The translations under genes were made by a program, and so were the position numbers. The notes under the pieces are model-generated. The model saw only the letters and a program-made list of their open reading frames with translations, had not been told where the DNA came from and did no database searches. A stretch of DNA of 64,000 nucleotides, taken from positions 186,001 through 250,000 of the forward strand of contig NZ_JAHUZE010000002.1 of NCBI RefSeq assembly GCF_019218265.1. The letters are read 5' to 3'. Below are positions 1 through 11,109 of this stretch, in pieces. The stretch comes from Maritimibacter dapengensis. Lineage in GTDB: Bacteria; Pseudomonadota; Alphaproteobacteria; Rhodobacterales; Rhodobacteraceae. Each line of letters opens with the position of its first letter. Position 1 is the stretch's first letter.

Positions 1-227
1 CCGACGACACCGGCAACCTCGTCTTCCGCAAGACTGCGCGCAACTTCAACCCGCCAGCGGCGATGTGCGGCAAGGTCTGCGTCGTCGAAGTCGAGGAAAT
101 CGTGCCGCGCGGGTCGCTCGACCCCGACACCATCCACCTGCCGGGTATCTACGTGCACCGGATCATCCAGGGTGAGCACGAAAAACGGATCGAACAGCGC
201 ACGGTGCGCAAGCGGGAGGAAGCGTAA
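1..227 (+). CDS. 3-oxoacid CoA-transferase subunit A, C-terminal part
   Basis: This is the 3' end of a gene whose start lies left of the window; the frame begins at base 3 and ends with TAA at 225-227. The visible ~74 residues include the stretch GNLVFRKTARNFNPPAA, followed by VEVEEIVPRGSLDPDTIHLPGIYV and a basic EKRIEQR tail. These are typical of the C-terminus of class I CoA-transferase A subunits (ScoA/AtoD/PcaI group), which swap CoA between succinyl-CoA and a 3-oxoacid. The subunit B gene follows 61 bp downstream on the same strand, which supports the call: the two form one heteromeric enzyme. The exact substrate (acetoacetate or 3-oxoadipate) cannot be read from this fragment. Confidence 0.9.
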   Translation, partial: DDTGNLVFRKTARNFNPPAAMCGKVCVVEVEEIVPRGSLDPDTIHLPGIYVHRIIQGEHEKRIEQRTVRKREEA

Positions 228-235
228 TGAAAAGT

Positions 236-250
236 GGAAACCGGTTTTCA
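236..250. repeat. Short palindrome in the CoA-transferase spacer
   Basis: The 61-bp spacer between the two CoA-transferase genes carries AAAGTGG followed by a perfect 10-bp palindrome, AAACCGGTTT (238-247). From memory, very similar strings (GAAAAGTGGAAACCGGTTTTC-like) are scattered between genes in many alphaproteobacterial genomes. I infer a dispersed intergenic repeat rather than an operator, because it lies inside an operon. Confidence 0.4.
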
Positions 251-288
251 TGGCCACGCGCCGACCAGCAAAGAAGTGAGGAAGCCTG

Positions 289-912
289 ATGCCCTGGGAT
301 CGTAATCAGATGGCGGCACGCGCCGCAGAGGAACTCGAAGACGGCATGTACGTGAACCTCGGGATCGGCATCCCGACGCTGGTCGCCAACTACGTGGGCG
401 ACAAAGATATCACGCTCCAGTCGGAAAACGGCATGCTCGGCATGGGACCGTTCCCCTATGAGGGCGAAGAAGACCCGGACCTGATCAACGCGGGCAAGCA
501 GACGATTACGGAACTCAACCGCACCGCCTATTTCGACAGCGCCATGTCCTTCGGCATGATCCGGGGCGGCAAAATCGCCGCCGCGATCCTCGGCGCGATG
601 GAAGTGGCCGAAAACGGCGACCTCGCGAACTGGATGATCCCGGGAAAGCTCGTGAAAGGCATGGGCGGCGCGATGGACCTCGTCGCGGGCGTGGAAAAGG
701 TCGTCGTCGTGATGGATCACACCAACAAGGCGGGCGAGACGAAGCTGCTCAAAGCCTGCACCCTGCCGCTCACCGGCACGGGGGTCGTGGACCGCATCAT
801 CACCGATCTGGGCGTGTTCGACGTGGTCGAAGGCGGGCTGAAGATCGTCGAGACGGCACCCGACGTCACCGAAGACGAAATCCGCTCTAAGACCGAGGCG
901 ACCATCGTCTGA
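289..912 (+). CDS. 3-oxoacid CoA-transferase subunit B
   Basis: The 207-residue protein has the family length and opens MPWDRNQMAARAAEELEDG, followed by NLGIGIPTLVANYV. The sequence SENGMLGMGPFP contains the conserved glutamate (in SENG) that forms the glutamyl-CoA thioester in class I CoA-transferases. It pairs with the upstream subunit A to activate a 3-oxoacid with succinyl-CoA in the cytoplasm. The start is supported by GTGAGGAAG about 6 bases upstream. A hairpin with a T-run follows the stop. ScoB, AtoA and PcaJ cannot be separated with certainty from sequence alone; ketone-body or polyhydroxybutyrate turnover is the likeliest setting. Confidence 0.92.
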   Translation: MPWDRNQMAARAAEELEDGMYVNLGIGIPTLVANYVGDKDITLQSENGMLGMGPFPYEGEEDPDLINAGKQTITELNRTAYFDSAMSFGMIRGGKIAAAILGAMEVAENGDLANWMIPGKLVKGMGGAMDLVAGVEKVVVVMDHTNKAGETKLLKACTLPLTGTGVVDRIITDLGVFDVVEGGLKIVETAPDVTEDEIRSKTEATIV

Positions 913-933
913 ACGTCTTGACGGACTGATAGA

Positions 934-963
934 GGGGGCTGCGTCCGGCGTGGCCCCCTTTTT
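934..963 (+). terminator. Rho-independent terminator after the CoA-transferase operon
   Basis: GGGGGC (934-939) pairs with GCCCCC (953-958) across a 13-nt loop and is followed directly by TTTTT. It starts 22 bp after the subunit B stop and lies before the convergent ribF stop. The T-run is on the plus-strand side only, so it should act mainly on the CoA-transferase transcript. Confidence 0.8.
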
Positions 964-975
964 CGTGGGCTGGCC

Positions 976-1914
976 CTAGAGCGTGTCGAGGATCGCCCGA
1001 GCCTCGGCGCAATCCGCATCCATTTGCGTGATGAGCGCGTCGAGACTGTCGAACCTCTCCTCAGGTCGCAGATAATCCACCAGCGCCACAGACAGATGCG
1101 CGCCGTAAAGGTCGCCCTGAAAATCGAAAAGGTAGGTTTCGATGTTGGGGATGTTCTCGCCGAAGGTCGGGCGTACGCCGACGCTGGCAGCGCCTTTATA
1201 CGCGCCTTTGTGCGGCCCTGACAGCACGTCGACCTTGACCGCATAGACCCCGAACCTGGGTTGATGCAGCCCGGTCAGCGCCATGTTCACGGTGGGATAG
1301 CCGAGGTCGCGCCCGCGCTGGTCGCCCCGGATGACGATGCCGTCGATCCGATGCCAGTGCCCCAGCATTGTCGCCGCGTCGCGCACCCGGCCTTCGCTCA
1401 GAGCCTCGCGGATCGCAGTGGAGGAAATCTCGAGCCCATCCACCTCCATAAGCGGCGCAACGGTTACGCCGAACCCCAACGCGAGACCGAGCTCTTTCAA
1501 CGTTTCGGTATCACCGGCGCGTTTCGCGCCGAAATGAAAATCCCGCCCGACAACGACGTGTGACAGGCCGAGACCATCGACAATCACCCGCTGCGCGAAG
1601 TCTTCGGGCGCAAGCGCGGACAACGTGTCGTTGAAGGTCAGCTCATAGAGCTTGTCGACCCCCAACCATTTGAGCCTGTTCGCCCGTGCCTCGGCATTCA
1701 TAAGCCGGAAATCGGGCGCGTCCGGCGCGAAATATTCACGCGGATGCGGCTCGAAGGTCATGACCCCAAGCGGCGCGCCCCGCTTCTCCGCCTCGGCCAG
1801 CGCAATGTCGATGACGTATTGGTGGCCACGATGCACACCGTCGAAATTCCCGATCGCGGCGGACGCACCCCGGTCGGATTGATCGACGAATTGGAAATCC
1901 CGAATGATCTTCAT
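976..1914 (-). CDS. ribF: Bifunctional riboflavin kinase / FMN adenylyltransferase
   Basis: RibF converts riboflavin to FMN and then FAD in the cytoplasm. The N-terminal nucleotidyltransferase half shows IGNFDGVHRGH (residues ~21-31), MTFEPHPREYF and the VVVGRDFHFG segment. The C-terminal flavokinase half shows RGDQRGRDLGYPTVNM with the conserved PTxN, then VGVRPTFG and YLFDFQGDLYG. About 312 residues is the usual length. ATG at 1914 is preferred; an in-frame GTG two codons upstream (1920) is also possible and neither has a strong Shine-Dalgarno. It is the last gene of the minus-strand series lrp-pgm-valS-ribF, but 330 bp and a repeat element separate it from valS, so it probably has its own promoter. 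Confidence 0.95.
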   Translation of the reverse strand: MKIIRDFQFVDQSDRGASAAIGNFDGVHRGHQYVIDIALAEAEKRGAPLGVMTFEPHPREYFAPDAPDFRLMNAEARANRLKWLGVDKLYELTFNDTLSALAPEDFAQRVIVDGLGLSHVVVGRDFHFGAKRAGDTETLKELGLALGFGVTVAPLMEVDGLEISSTAIREALSEGRVRDAATMLGHWHRIDGIVIRGDQRGRDLGYPTVNMALTGLHQPRFGVYAVKVDVLSGPHKGAYKGAASVGVRPTFGENIPNIETYLFDFQGDLYGAHLSVALVDYLRPEERFDSLDALITQMDADCAEARAILDTL

Positions 1915-1953
1915 GGCCACGGGTTATCCCGCTGCGCGCGCCTTGCCAAGCGA

Positions 1954-1983
1954 AAGACCCTGCAACCGGGGCTACAGGGTCTT
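1954..1983. other. Hairpin between valS and ribF
   Basis: AAGACCCTG (1954-1962) and CAGGGTCTT (1975-1983) form a perfect 9-bp stem with a 12-nt loop about 34 bp upstream of ribF. On the minus strand it is followed by only a short TTCG, so it is a weak terminator candidate. It could equally be a leader structure of the ribF mRNA. I see no match to the FMN riboswitch (RFN) core. Confidence 0.4.
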
Positions 1984-2061
1984 CGGCTTTCACCGTGCAC
2001 GGCCATCGGCATGCCTGCCTGTACCGTGAAAAAACATTGGCCCATCAAGGTTAACAAATCC

Positions 2062-2204
2062 TTTCATCGTGCCGAAAATATGCCCGCCGGAGGCAAGAAA
2101 GTTCTTCGCCAACCTCCACAAGGAGCGCCTGCGGCGCACATTTTTATGCGCGGCCTCGCCAAGGGCGAGACCACGCGGATATGCATATTTATGGCACGAT
2201 GAAA
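2062..2204. repeat. MITE-like element with 22-bp terminal inverted repeats
   Basis: The 334-bp gap between ribF and valS holds no credible gene. A left arm at 2062-2083 starting TTTCATCGTGCC and ending AAATATGC is repeated in inverted orientation at 2183-2204, with 20 of 22 bases identical; only two central bases differ. Between the arms are smaller GC-rich hairpins such as GCGCCTGCGGCGC near 2129. The 143-bp unit has no obvious target-site duplication and codes for nothing. The left arm plus the adjoining GCCGGAGG resembles the dispersed 3' element found at 30.3 kb and 47.65 kb in this window. Confidence 0.6.
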
Positions 2205-2254
2205 CCCGAGCGAAGCGAGGGCCTCGCGACGGGGCGAAGCCCCGGCGCAATACC

Positions 2255-5200
2255 TTAGCCGAGTTCGGACAGGCGCTGCAAAGCTTCGTCGATCTTCGCG
2301 GCTTCGTCCTCGCGCGCGTCGAGATTGGCTTGTGCCTCGGCCACCACGTCGTCCGGCGCGTTCTCGGCGAATTTGGGATTGTTCAGCCGGCCCCTGAGCC
2401 CGCCGATCTCCTTCTCCAACTTGCCGCGCGTCTTCTCCAGCCGGGCCTTTTCCTCGTCCACGTCGATAATGTCGGCGAGGGGCAGGGCGAAGGTGCCGCC
2501 GTCCACCGGGATCGTCACGCAGCCCTTGGGCAGCTCGACCAATTCGCTGACGCTGTCGATCCGCGCCATCTTGAAGATGAGCGCCTCGTTGGTGGTGAAG
2601 GCCGCGCGGCCCGCTTCGTCCAGGTCGCGCAGGATCAGCGGAATCTTGAGGCCGGCGGGGACATGCATCTGCGCACGGGCCGAGCGGACGTCTTCGATCA
2701 GCTTGATGACCCAGTTCATCTCGCGGTCGGCTGCCTCGTCGATCAGCTCCGCGCCGTAGGTCGGCCAGTCGCGATGCACGAGCATGCTGTCGCGCTCGGA
2801 AATCTGCCCCCAGAGCTCTTCCGTGATGAAAGGCATGATCGGGTGGAGGAGGATCAGGCACTGGTCGATGACCCAGGCCATGGTCGCACGGGTTTCGGCC
2901 ACCACGCTCGCGTCGTTCGAACCCAACAGTGGCTTCGAGAACTCGACGTACCAGTCGCAGACCTTGCCCCAGACATAGGCATAAAGACCGTTCGCTGCGT
3001 CGTTGAAACGATAGGCGGTGATCGCCTCGTCCACCGTTTCGCGGATGCGGGCGGTCTCGGATACGATCCACTTGTTCACCGTCTGGGTGACGTTCGCGGG
3101 GTCGAAACCAGCGTCCGGCTTGCACTCGTTCATTTCCGCAAACCGCGCCGCGTTCCAGATCTTCGTGCCGAAGTTTCGGTAGCCCTTGATCCGTTCCTCG
3201 GACAGTTTCAGAACCCCACCGATCGCGGCCATGGACGCATTGGTGAAGCGCAGCGCATCCGCGCCGTATTCGTCGATGATCTCCAGCGGGTCGATGACGT
3301 TTCCGGTCGTCTTCGACATCTTCTTGCCCTTCTCGTCGCGGACGAGCTGATGCAGATAAACCGTGTGGAACGGCTCTTTCCCGACCACGGCGAGCTGCAT
3401 CATCATCATCCGGGCGACCCAGAAAAAGAGGATGTCGAACCCGGTGACGAGCACGTCGGTCGGGAAATACTTGGCCAGTTCATCGGTCTCGTCAGGCCAG
3501 CCGAGTGTCCCGATGGGCCAGAGGCCGGATGAGAACCAGGTGTCCAGAACATCCGGATCGCGCCAGACGGGATAGACCAGTTTCGACGGGTCCTGGTCGA
3601 TCGTGTATTGGGCGAGCGTTTCGGCCAGCCGGTCGATCGCTTCCTTCTTGTCCGCGACTTCGACGATCCGCATGTGGCTCAGGGGCACCGGCGTGTCCGC
3701 GATCTCGTCCATGAAATACTCGGTCACACCATTGAAGGTTTCGGCAGCGTGGTGGACCTCGCCCCGGTGGACCAGCCCGCCGATCAGCACCTTGAGCATC
3801 TCGACCTCGTCCAGATCGCCGTCGGCCGAGACGAAATCCTCGTAGGACAGGTCCAGCCCGTACCAGACCGGGATCTGATGGCCCCACCAGAGCTGGCGCG
3901 AGATACACCAGGGTTCGATGTTCTCGAGCCAATGGTAATAGGTCTTCTCGCCCGATTCCGGGATGATCTTCGTGCGCCCGTCGCGCACGGCGTCGAGCGC
4001 AGGGCCGACGACCTTCTCGGCATCCACGAACCATTGGTCGGTCAGCATCGGCTCGACCACGACCTTTGAGCGGTCGCCGAAGGGCTGCATGATCGGCTTG
4101 TTCTCGACGTAAGGCACGGTGTTGCCGTCCTCGTCAGTGGTCGTCACCGCAAGACCTTCTGCATTGATCTGCTCGACCACCTTTTCACGTGCCTCGAACC
4201 GGTCGAGGCCGCGAAGATCGTCAGGGACGAGGTTCAGCGTGTCGACTTCCGCACCGGTGAAATCGGCGCCCTCAGCGATCTGCTGCGCACGGGTGGCGCA
4301 GGTGGCGTAATCCTCGCCGTCCTCGCGCATCGCGCCTTTCATGTCCATCAGCCGGTACATCGGGATGCCACCGCGCGACGCGACGCCGTAGTCGTTGAAA
4401 TCATGCGCGCCGGTGATCTTGACGGCACCGGAGCCGAAGTCAGGGTCTGGATATTCGTCCGTGATGATCGGGATCAGGCGGCGGTGCTCCTTCGGCCCCA
4501 CCGGGATCTCGCAGAGCTTGCCGACGATGGGCGCGTAGCGTTCATCCTTGGGATGCACCGCGACCGCACCGTCGCCCAGCATGGTTTCGGGCCGGGTCGT
4601 GGCGATGGAGATATAGTCGCGCTCTTCGGTCAGCACGACCTTCCCGTCCTCGTCCTTCTCGACATAGGTATAGGTTTCGCCCCCCGCCAGCGGGTATTTG
4701 AAGTGCCACATGTGGCCCTGCACTTCGATGTTCTCAACCTCGAGGTCCGAGATTGCTGTCTCGAAATGCGGGTCCCAGTTCACCAGCCGCTTGCCACGGT
4801 AGATGAAGCCCTTCTCGTACATGTCGAGAAAGACCTTGATGACAGCGTCATGGAAGTTGGCCGAATTCTCATGGCCCGTGCGCGGATCGCCATCGGCCCC
4901 GGCCATCGTAAACGCGTTGCGGTCCCAGTCGCAGGAGGCGCCAAGGCGTTTGAGCTGCTCGACGATGGTGCCGCCGTACTGCCCTTTCCATTCCCAGACC
5001 TTGTTGAGAAATTCCTCGCGGCCGAGTTCACGGCGCGAAGGCTGCTGGGTCGCGGCCAGCATTTTCTCGACCTGAAGCTGGGTCGCGATGCCTGCATGGT
5101 CCTGACCCGGCTGCCAAAGCGTGTCGAAGCCGCGCATCCGGTGCCAGCGCACGAGGATGTCCTGAAGCGTGTTGTTGAACGCATGACCCACGTGCAGAGC

Positions 5201-5347
5201 GCCGGTCACGTTGGGCGGCGGGATCATCACGGTGAAGGTTTCCTTGCGCGAGGCATTCGCGCCCGCGCGAAACGCGCCTTCTTCGAGCCATTTGGCGGTG
5301 ATGCGCGGCTCGGCGGTGGCCGCGTCGAAGGTCTTGTCCATGCTCAT
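2255..5347 (-). CDS. valS: Valyl-tRNA synthetase
   Basis: This class I synthetase charges tRNA-Val. The HIGH motif appears as [14 protein letters not shown] near residue 45, the editing (CP1) domain follows, and [13 protein letters not shown] is the KMSKS loop. An anticodon-binding domain comes next, then a C-terminal coiled coil rich in Glu, Lys and Arg (starting [19 protein letters not shown]), which is the tRNA-contacting arm of ValRS. The chosen start (MSMDKTF, 5347) has GAGGACGATCACG upstream; the frame stays open further upstream but without homology. About 1030 residues is somewhat long for a bacterial ValRS but common in this group. It sits 103 bp downstream of pgm on the same strand. 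Confidence 0.96.
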   Translation of the reverse strand: MSMDKTFDAATAEPRITAKWLEEGAFRAGANASRKETFTVMIPPPNVTGALHVGHAFNNTLQDILVRWHRMRGFDTLWQPGQDHAGIATQLQVEKMLAATQQPSRRELGREEFLNKVWEWKGQYGGTIVEQLKRLGASCDWDRNAFTMAGADGDPRTGHENSANFHDAVIKVFLDMYEKGFIYRGKRLVNWDPHFETAISDLEVENIEVQGHMWHFKYPLAGGETYTYVEKDEDGKVVLTEERDYISIATTRPETMLGDGAVAVHPKDERYAPIVGKLCEIPVGPKEHRRLIPIITDEYPDPDFGSGAVKITGAHDFNDYGVASRGGIPMYRLMDMKGAMREDGEDYATCATRAQQIAEGADFTGAEVDTLNLVPDDLRGLDRFEAREKVVEQINAEGLAVTTTDEDGNTVPYVENKPIMQPFGDRSKVVVEPMLTDQWFVDAEKVVGPALDAVRDGRTKIIPESGEKTYYHWLENIEPWCISRQLWWGHQIPVWYGLDLSYEDFVSADGDLDEVEMLKVLIGGLVHRGEVHHAAETFNGVTEYFMDEIADTPVPLSHMRIVEVADKKEAIDRLAETLAQYTIDQDPSKLVYPVWRDPDVLDTWFSSGLWPIGTLGWPDETDELAKYFPTDVLVTGFDILFFWVARMMMMQLAVVGKEPFHTVYLHQLVRDEKGKKMSKTTGNVIDPLEIIDEYGADALRFTNASMAAIGGVLKLSEERIKGYRNFGTKIWNAARFAEMNECKPDAGFDPANVTQTVNKWIVSETARIRETVDEAITAYRFNDAANGLYAYVWGKVCDWYVEFSKPLLGSNDASVVAETRATMAWVIDQCLILLHPIMPFITEELWGQISERDSMLVHRDWPTYGAELIDEAADREMNWVIKLIEDVRSARAQMHVPAGLKIPLILRDLDEAGRAAFTTNEALIFKMARIDSVSELVELPKGCVTIPVDGGTFALPLADIIDVDEEKARLEKTRGKLEKEIGGLRGRLNNPKFAENAPDDVVAEAQANLDAREDEAAKIDEALQRLSELG

Positions 5348-5450
5348 CGTGATCGTCCTCAAGCATCCGGGTCGCAACGGGTGATAACGCCCTTGCCGGA
5401 TAAGGGAAAGGTGGGGGGACGAAAATCTGCCAGCCGCACCTATGAGCGGA

Positions 5451-7516
<2,066 letters not shown>

Positions 7517-7583
7517 ATCGTCAGGCAAGCCGACGATTTGCCGAAAGTAAACACCAATTCGCCCTTTCCGACCATTTGAATCG

Positions 7584-7595
7584 GCGCATTTGCGC
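7584..7595. promoter_or_regulatory. Candidate operator dyad between lrp-type gene and decarboxylase
   Basis: GCGCA-TT-TGCGC is a 12-bp perfect dyad in the 113-bp divergent spacer, 34 bp before the decarboxylase start. It is a plausible binding site for the Lrp-type regulator, but one short dyad in GC-rich DNA can arise by chance. Confidence 0.3.
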
Positions 7596-7629
7596 GCGAC
7601 CATCAAGGAATAAGCGAGCAGGAGCACAT

Positions 7630-8781
7630 ATGTCCCGATTTTCACCTATCTGGGCCACGGAGATCGACCATCTTCAAGCGACCCGACCGACCGACCCCGT
7701 CCTCTACTTCGCGCCCGAGGCGCTCGACGCGACCCATGCGCGGTTTCGCGAAGGCTTTTCGGGTGAAGTGACCTATGCCGTGAAGGCGAATGACAATCCC
7801 GGCGTGATCGCGACGCTCGCCCGTGGCGGAATGCGGGCCTTCGACGTGGCCTCGCCCGCCGAGATCGACGCGGTCCGGGCGCTCGTCCCGGAAGCCGTGC
7901 TTCATTACAACAACCCCGTGCGCGGACGGTGGGAAATCGACGCGGCGGTCAAGGCCGGAGTCGCCTCGTATTCGGTGGACGGGTTCGGAGAGTTGGAAAA
8001 ACTTGCCGAAGCCGTGCCGAAGGGTGCGGAAATGTCCGTGCGCCTCGCCTTGCCCGTAGATGGCGCGGCCTACCATTTCGGCACCAAGTTCGGCGAAACG
8101 CCCGAAGGCGCGGCGGCCTTGCTCCGCGCTGTCGTGGCGGCCGGATATGTGCCGTCGATGACCTTCCACCCCGGCACCCAATGCAAATCCCCCGATGCCT
8201 GGGTCCGTTATATCGAGACCTGCGGCGCCGTCGCCGAGGGCGCAGGCGTCACGCTCGCGCGTCTCAACGTGGGCGGCGGTTTCCCGTCCGACCGGGGCAA
8301 AGGGGCGGCACTCGAGCCGATCCTGGAGGCAATCGAGGCAACCGTGCGCCGCGTTTTTCCGACCGATCCGCCGAAACTTGTCTGCGAGCCGGGGCGGGCA
8401 ATGGTCGCCGACGCGTTCACGGCGGCCTTCAAGGTCAAGGCCGAGCGCGAGTGCGGCGGATTGTTCCTCAACGATGGCATTTACGGCCTGCTCGCCGAAC
8501 TGCCGATCATGGGTCCGCATCAACGTCTCCGCGTGGTGACGCCCGAAGGCGACATGCGACGGGGTCATCCCCGACCGCGAGTGCTCTTCGGGCCGACCTG
8601 CGACAGCCTCGACGTCCTGCCGGAAACCGTGGACCTGCCCGGTGACGTGGCCGAAGGCGATTACGTCATCTTCGACGGCATCGGGGCCTATTCGACCGCC
8701 ACCAACACCCGGTTCAACGGCTACGGCGCCTACGACATCGTGACGGTGCGGCGGTCTGGACATCGCCAATGGCCCCGTTAG
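7630..8781 (+). CDS. Type III PLP-dependent decarboxylase (ornithine/lysine decarboxylase-like)
   Basis: Alanine-racemase-fold decarboxylase of the eukaryotic ODC type, expected to make putrescine (or cadaverine) in the cytoplasm. The PLP lysine is K52 in TYAVKANDNPG. HPGTQ lies at ~180, the phosphate-binding glycine loop is NVGGGFPS at ~213-220, EPGRA at ~253, and the catalytic cysteine is C324 in GPTCDSLD. At 383 residues it is full length. The ATG at 7630 follows AGCAGGAGCACAT, a strong ribosome binding site; the frame is open upstream but runs into the regulator's territory. Ornithine versus lysine preference cannot be told from these motifs. It is divergent from an Lrp/AsnC regulator. 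Confidence 0.92.
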   Translation: MSRFSPIWATEIDHLQATRPTDPVLYFAPEALDATHARFREGFSGEVTYAVKANDNPGVIATLARGGMRAFDVASPAEIDAVRALVPEAVLHYNNPVRGRWEIDAAVKAGVASYSVDGFGELEKLAEAVPKGAEMSVRLALPVDGAAYHFGTKFGETPEGAAALLRAVVAAGYVPSMTFHPGTQCKSPDAWVRYIETCGAVAEGAGVTLARLNVGGGFPSDRGKGAALEPILEAIEATVRRVFPTDPPKLVCEPGRAMVADAFTAAFKVKAERECGGLFLNDGIYGLLAELPIMGPHQRLRVVTPEGDMRRGHPRPRVLFGPTCDSLDVLPETVDLPGDVAEGDYVIFDGIGAYSTATNTRFNGYGAYDIVTVRRSGHRQWPR

Positions 8782-8811
8782 TCTCGCCCCGAAACCGCGC
8801 GGGGAGTCATC

Positions 8812-11100
8812 ATGGAAAAGTTCGGCAAGGCGCAGGCGTTCACACGCCTCGAAGATGTTCGATTTCTGAAAGGTGAGGGGCGTTACATCGACGATATCGC
8901 GCCCGAGGGAGCAGCGTTTGGCTATTTCTTCCGGTCTCCCGTCGCGCATGGTTCGATCACCGAGTTGAACGTCGAGGAGGCGCGCGCGGCCGAAGGTGTG
9001 CGACTGGTCCTGACCGCCGACGATCTTGAAGCGGCCGGCGTGCGTATGGACATGTGGGGCGTTCAGGCGCCGAACCGCGACGGCACCAAGGGCGCGAAGC
9101 CTCCCCGCCCACCGCTCGCACAGGGCAAGGTGCGCTTTGTGGGAGAAGCAATCGCGTTCATCGTCGCCGATACGCTCGAAGCAGCGCGGGACGCCTCGGA
9201 ACTGATCGAGGTGGATTTCGACGAGATCGACGCCAAGACCGACCTCGCCCCCGGCGGGCCTTTGGTGCATGACGACGTGGCCGACAACCTCGCCTATGAC
9301 TTCGGGTTGGGCGATGAGGAGGCGACCGAGGCCGCTATCGCCAATGCCGCGCATGTGGTGACGAAAACCATCCCCGATACCCGTGTCTATGCCGTCTCGA
9401 TGGAGCCACGCGGCGGGTATGCCGAGGTTCTGGAAGATGGTCGCCTGCATCTCGCCATGTCCGGGCAGGGGGTCTGGGGGCCGAAGGGCCAAATCGCGAA
9501 GGCGCTTGGAATCGAAGAAGACCAGCTCAGGGTCACGACGCCCGATGTCGGCGGCGGCTTCGGGATGAAGGCGCAGATGTATCCGGAATACATCGTGCTC
9601 ACCCACGCTGCTCGCGCGCTGGGCGCGCCGGTGCGATGGATGGCGGATCGCTCGGAATCCATGCTGTCAGACAACGCGGGCCGCGCGCTGACCACGACGG
9701 CGACGCTGGCCTTTGATGCAGACCACAAGATCACCGCCTACAAGGTCGAAACGCTCTCCGATCTCGGCGCTTATGCGAGCCAATTCGGACAGGCGATCCA
9801 GTCGAACCTTTTCGCCCGTGTGCTGACAGGCGTCTATGACATTCAGACAGCCTGGCAGAATGCACGGGGCATCTACACGAACACGGTTCAGGTCGATGCC
9901 TACCGGGGCGCAGGGCGGCCCGAGGCGATCTACGTGCTCGAACGCATGATGAATGCCGCCGCGCATGATCTCGGCGTCGATGCCTGGGACCTGCGGCGCA
10001 AAAACTTCATCCCCGCGGACAAGTTTCCTTATGAAACCGTGTCGGGCGAGACCTATGACGTGGGCGACTTCAACCGCGTCCTGTCGCGTGCAGCGGAAGA
10101 AGCCGATCTTGCGGGCTATATGGCCCGTGCCGAGGCGTCCAAGGCGAACGGCAAGCTTCGCGGTGTCGGGCTTGCCTATTACATCGAGTCGATTCTCGGA
10201 TCGCCCGAGGAAGACGCGACCATCGAGTTCACGGACGAGGGGCGCGTGCTGCTTTACGTCGGCACGCAATCGAACGGGCAGGGGCACGAAACGGTCTACG
10301 CCAAGTTCCTGTCCGATCAGACGGGCATCCCGGTCGAGCGGATCGAAATCGTTCAGGGCGACAGCGACCGCATTGCACGGGGCGGCGGCACGGGCGGTTC
10401 ACGCTCCGTCACCGTTCAGAACAACGTGACGCTGGTGGCCGTGGAAGCGGTCGTAACCGGGTTCAAAGGCTTTCTCGCGGATCAGGAAGGCGTCGCGGCG
10501 GACGAGATCACCTTCGACGACGATGTCTTCCGCATCCCCGGTTCGAACCTTACGCCGACCATGCTCGACGTCGCCGCGCTGGCCCATGCGAAGGACCGAG
10601 ACGATCTTCTGAAAGTCACGGAAACCGCCAAACTCCCGGCCCGGTCGTTCCCCAACGGCGCCCACGTGGCTGAGGTTGAGGTCGACCCCGAGACCGGCGA
10701 GACGCGCCTCGACCGCTATACCGTCACGGACGATTTCGGCAACATGATCAATCCGTTGCTGGTCGAAGGTCAGGTGCATGGCGGGATCGTTCAGGGGGCA
10801 GGGCAGCTTCTCATGGAACACGCTGTGGTGGATGAGGACGGACAAGTCCTGAGCGCAAGCTTCATGGACTACGCCATGCCGCGCGCCGCTGACATGCCGT
10901 TCATGAAGTTCACCACCGAACCCGTGCCCTCGACCGCGAACGTCATGGGCATGAAAGGCTGCGGCGAGGCGGGTACCGTCGGGTCCATGGGTGCGATCGG
11001 CAATGCGATGGCGGACGCGCTGTGGCAGGCGGGCGTGCACGACGCACAGATGCCGTTCACACCGCAAAGGGTCTGGCAGATGATACGAAACGCGCGTTAA
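8812..11100 (+). CDS. Molybdopterin-binding (CoxL-like, form II) dehydrogenase large subunit
   Basis: A 762-residue large subunit of the xanthine dehydrogenase / CO dehydrogenase family. The N-terminal a/b hammerhead domain (GEGRYIDDI onward) is followed by molybdopterin-binding domains with TPDVGGGFGMK (~243-253). The active-site loop is AYRGAGR at ~363-369, and KGCGEAGTVGS near the C-terminus carries the catalytic glutamate. AYRGAGR is the form II signature; the form I CO dehydrogenase loop AYxCSFR is absent, so aerobic CO oxidation is not supported. The FAD (medium) and 2Fe-2S (small) partners are not adjacent: the decarboxylase is upstream and a DUF2235 gene begins 9 bp downstream. The substrate is unknown, probably an aldehyde or N-heterocycle. 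Confidence 0.9.
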   Translation: MEKFGKAQAFTRLEDVRFLKGEGRYIDDIAPEGAAFGYFFRSPVAHGSITELNVEEARAAEGVRLVLTADDLEAAGVRMDMWGVQAPNRDGTKGAKPPRPPLAQGKVRFVGEAIAFIVADTLEAARDASELIEVDFDEIDAKTDLAPGGPLVHDDVADNLAYDFGLGDEEATEAAIANAAHVVTKTIPDTRVYAVSMEPRGGYAEVLEDGRLHLAMSGQGVWGPKGQIAKALGIEEDQLRVTTPDVGGGFGMKAQMYPEYIVLTHAARALGAPVRWMADRSESMLSDNAGRALTTTATLAFDADHKITAYKVETLSDLGAYASQFGQAIQSNLFARVLTGVYDIQTAWQNARGIYTNTVQVDAYRGAGRPEAIYVLERMMNAAAHDLGVDAWDLRRKNFIPADKFPYETVSGETYDVGDFNRVLSRAAEEADLAGYMARAEASKANGKLRGVGLAYYIESILGSPEEDATIEFTDEGRVLLYVGTQSNGQGHETVYAKFLSDQTGIPVERIEIVQGDSDRIARGGGTGGSRSVTVQNNVTLVAVEAVVTGFKGFLADQEGVAADEITFDDDVFRIPGSNLTPTMLDVAALAHAKDRDDLLKVTETAKLPARSFPNGAHVAEVEVDPETGETRLDRYTVTDDFGNMINPLLVEGQVHGGIVQGAGQLLMEHAVVDEDGQVLSASFMDYAMPRAADMPFMKFTTEPVPSTANVMGMKGCGEAGTVGSMGAIGNAMADALWQAGVHDAQMPFTPQRVWQMIRNAR

Positions 11101-11109
11101 ACCGGAATC

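Noticed and set aside
1954-1983. FMN riboswitch before ribF
   Set aside because: Only a simple 9-bp hairpin is seen; the multi-stem RFN consensus is absent.
1990-2250. A small open frame in the valS-ribF gap
   Set aside because: It overlaps the inverted-repeat element on both sides, has no ribosome site, and reads as repeat-derived sequence.
8812-11100. Aerobic CO dehydrogenase (true CoxL)
   Set aside because: The active-site loop is AYRGAGR (form II), not the form I AYxCSFR, and the coxM and coxS genes are missing.
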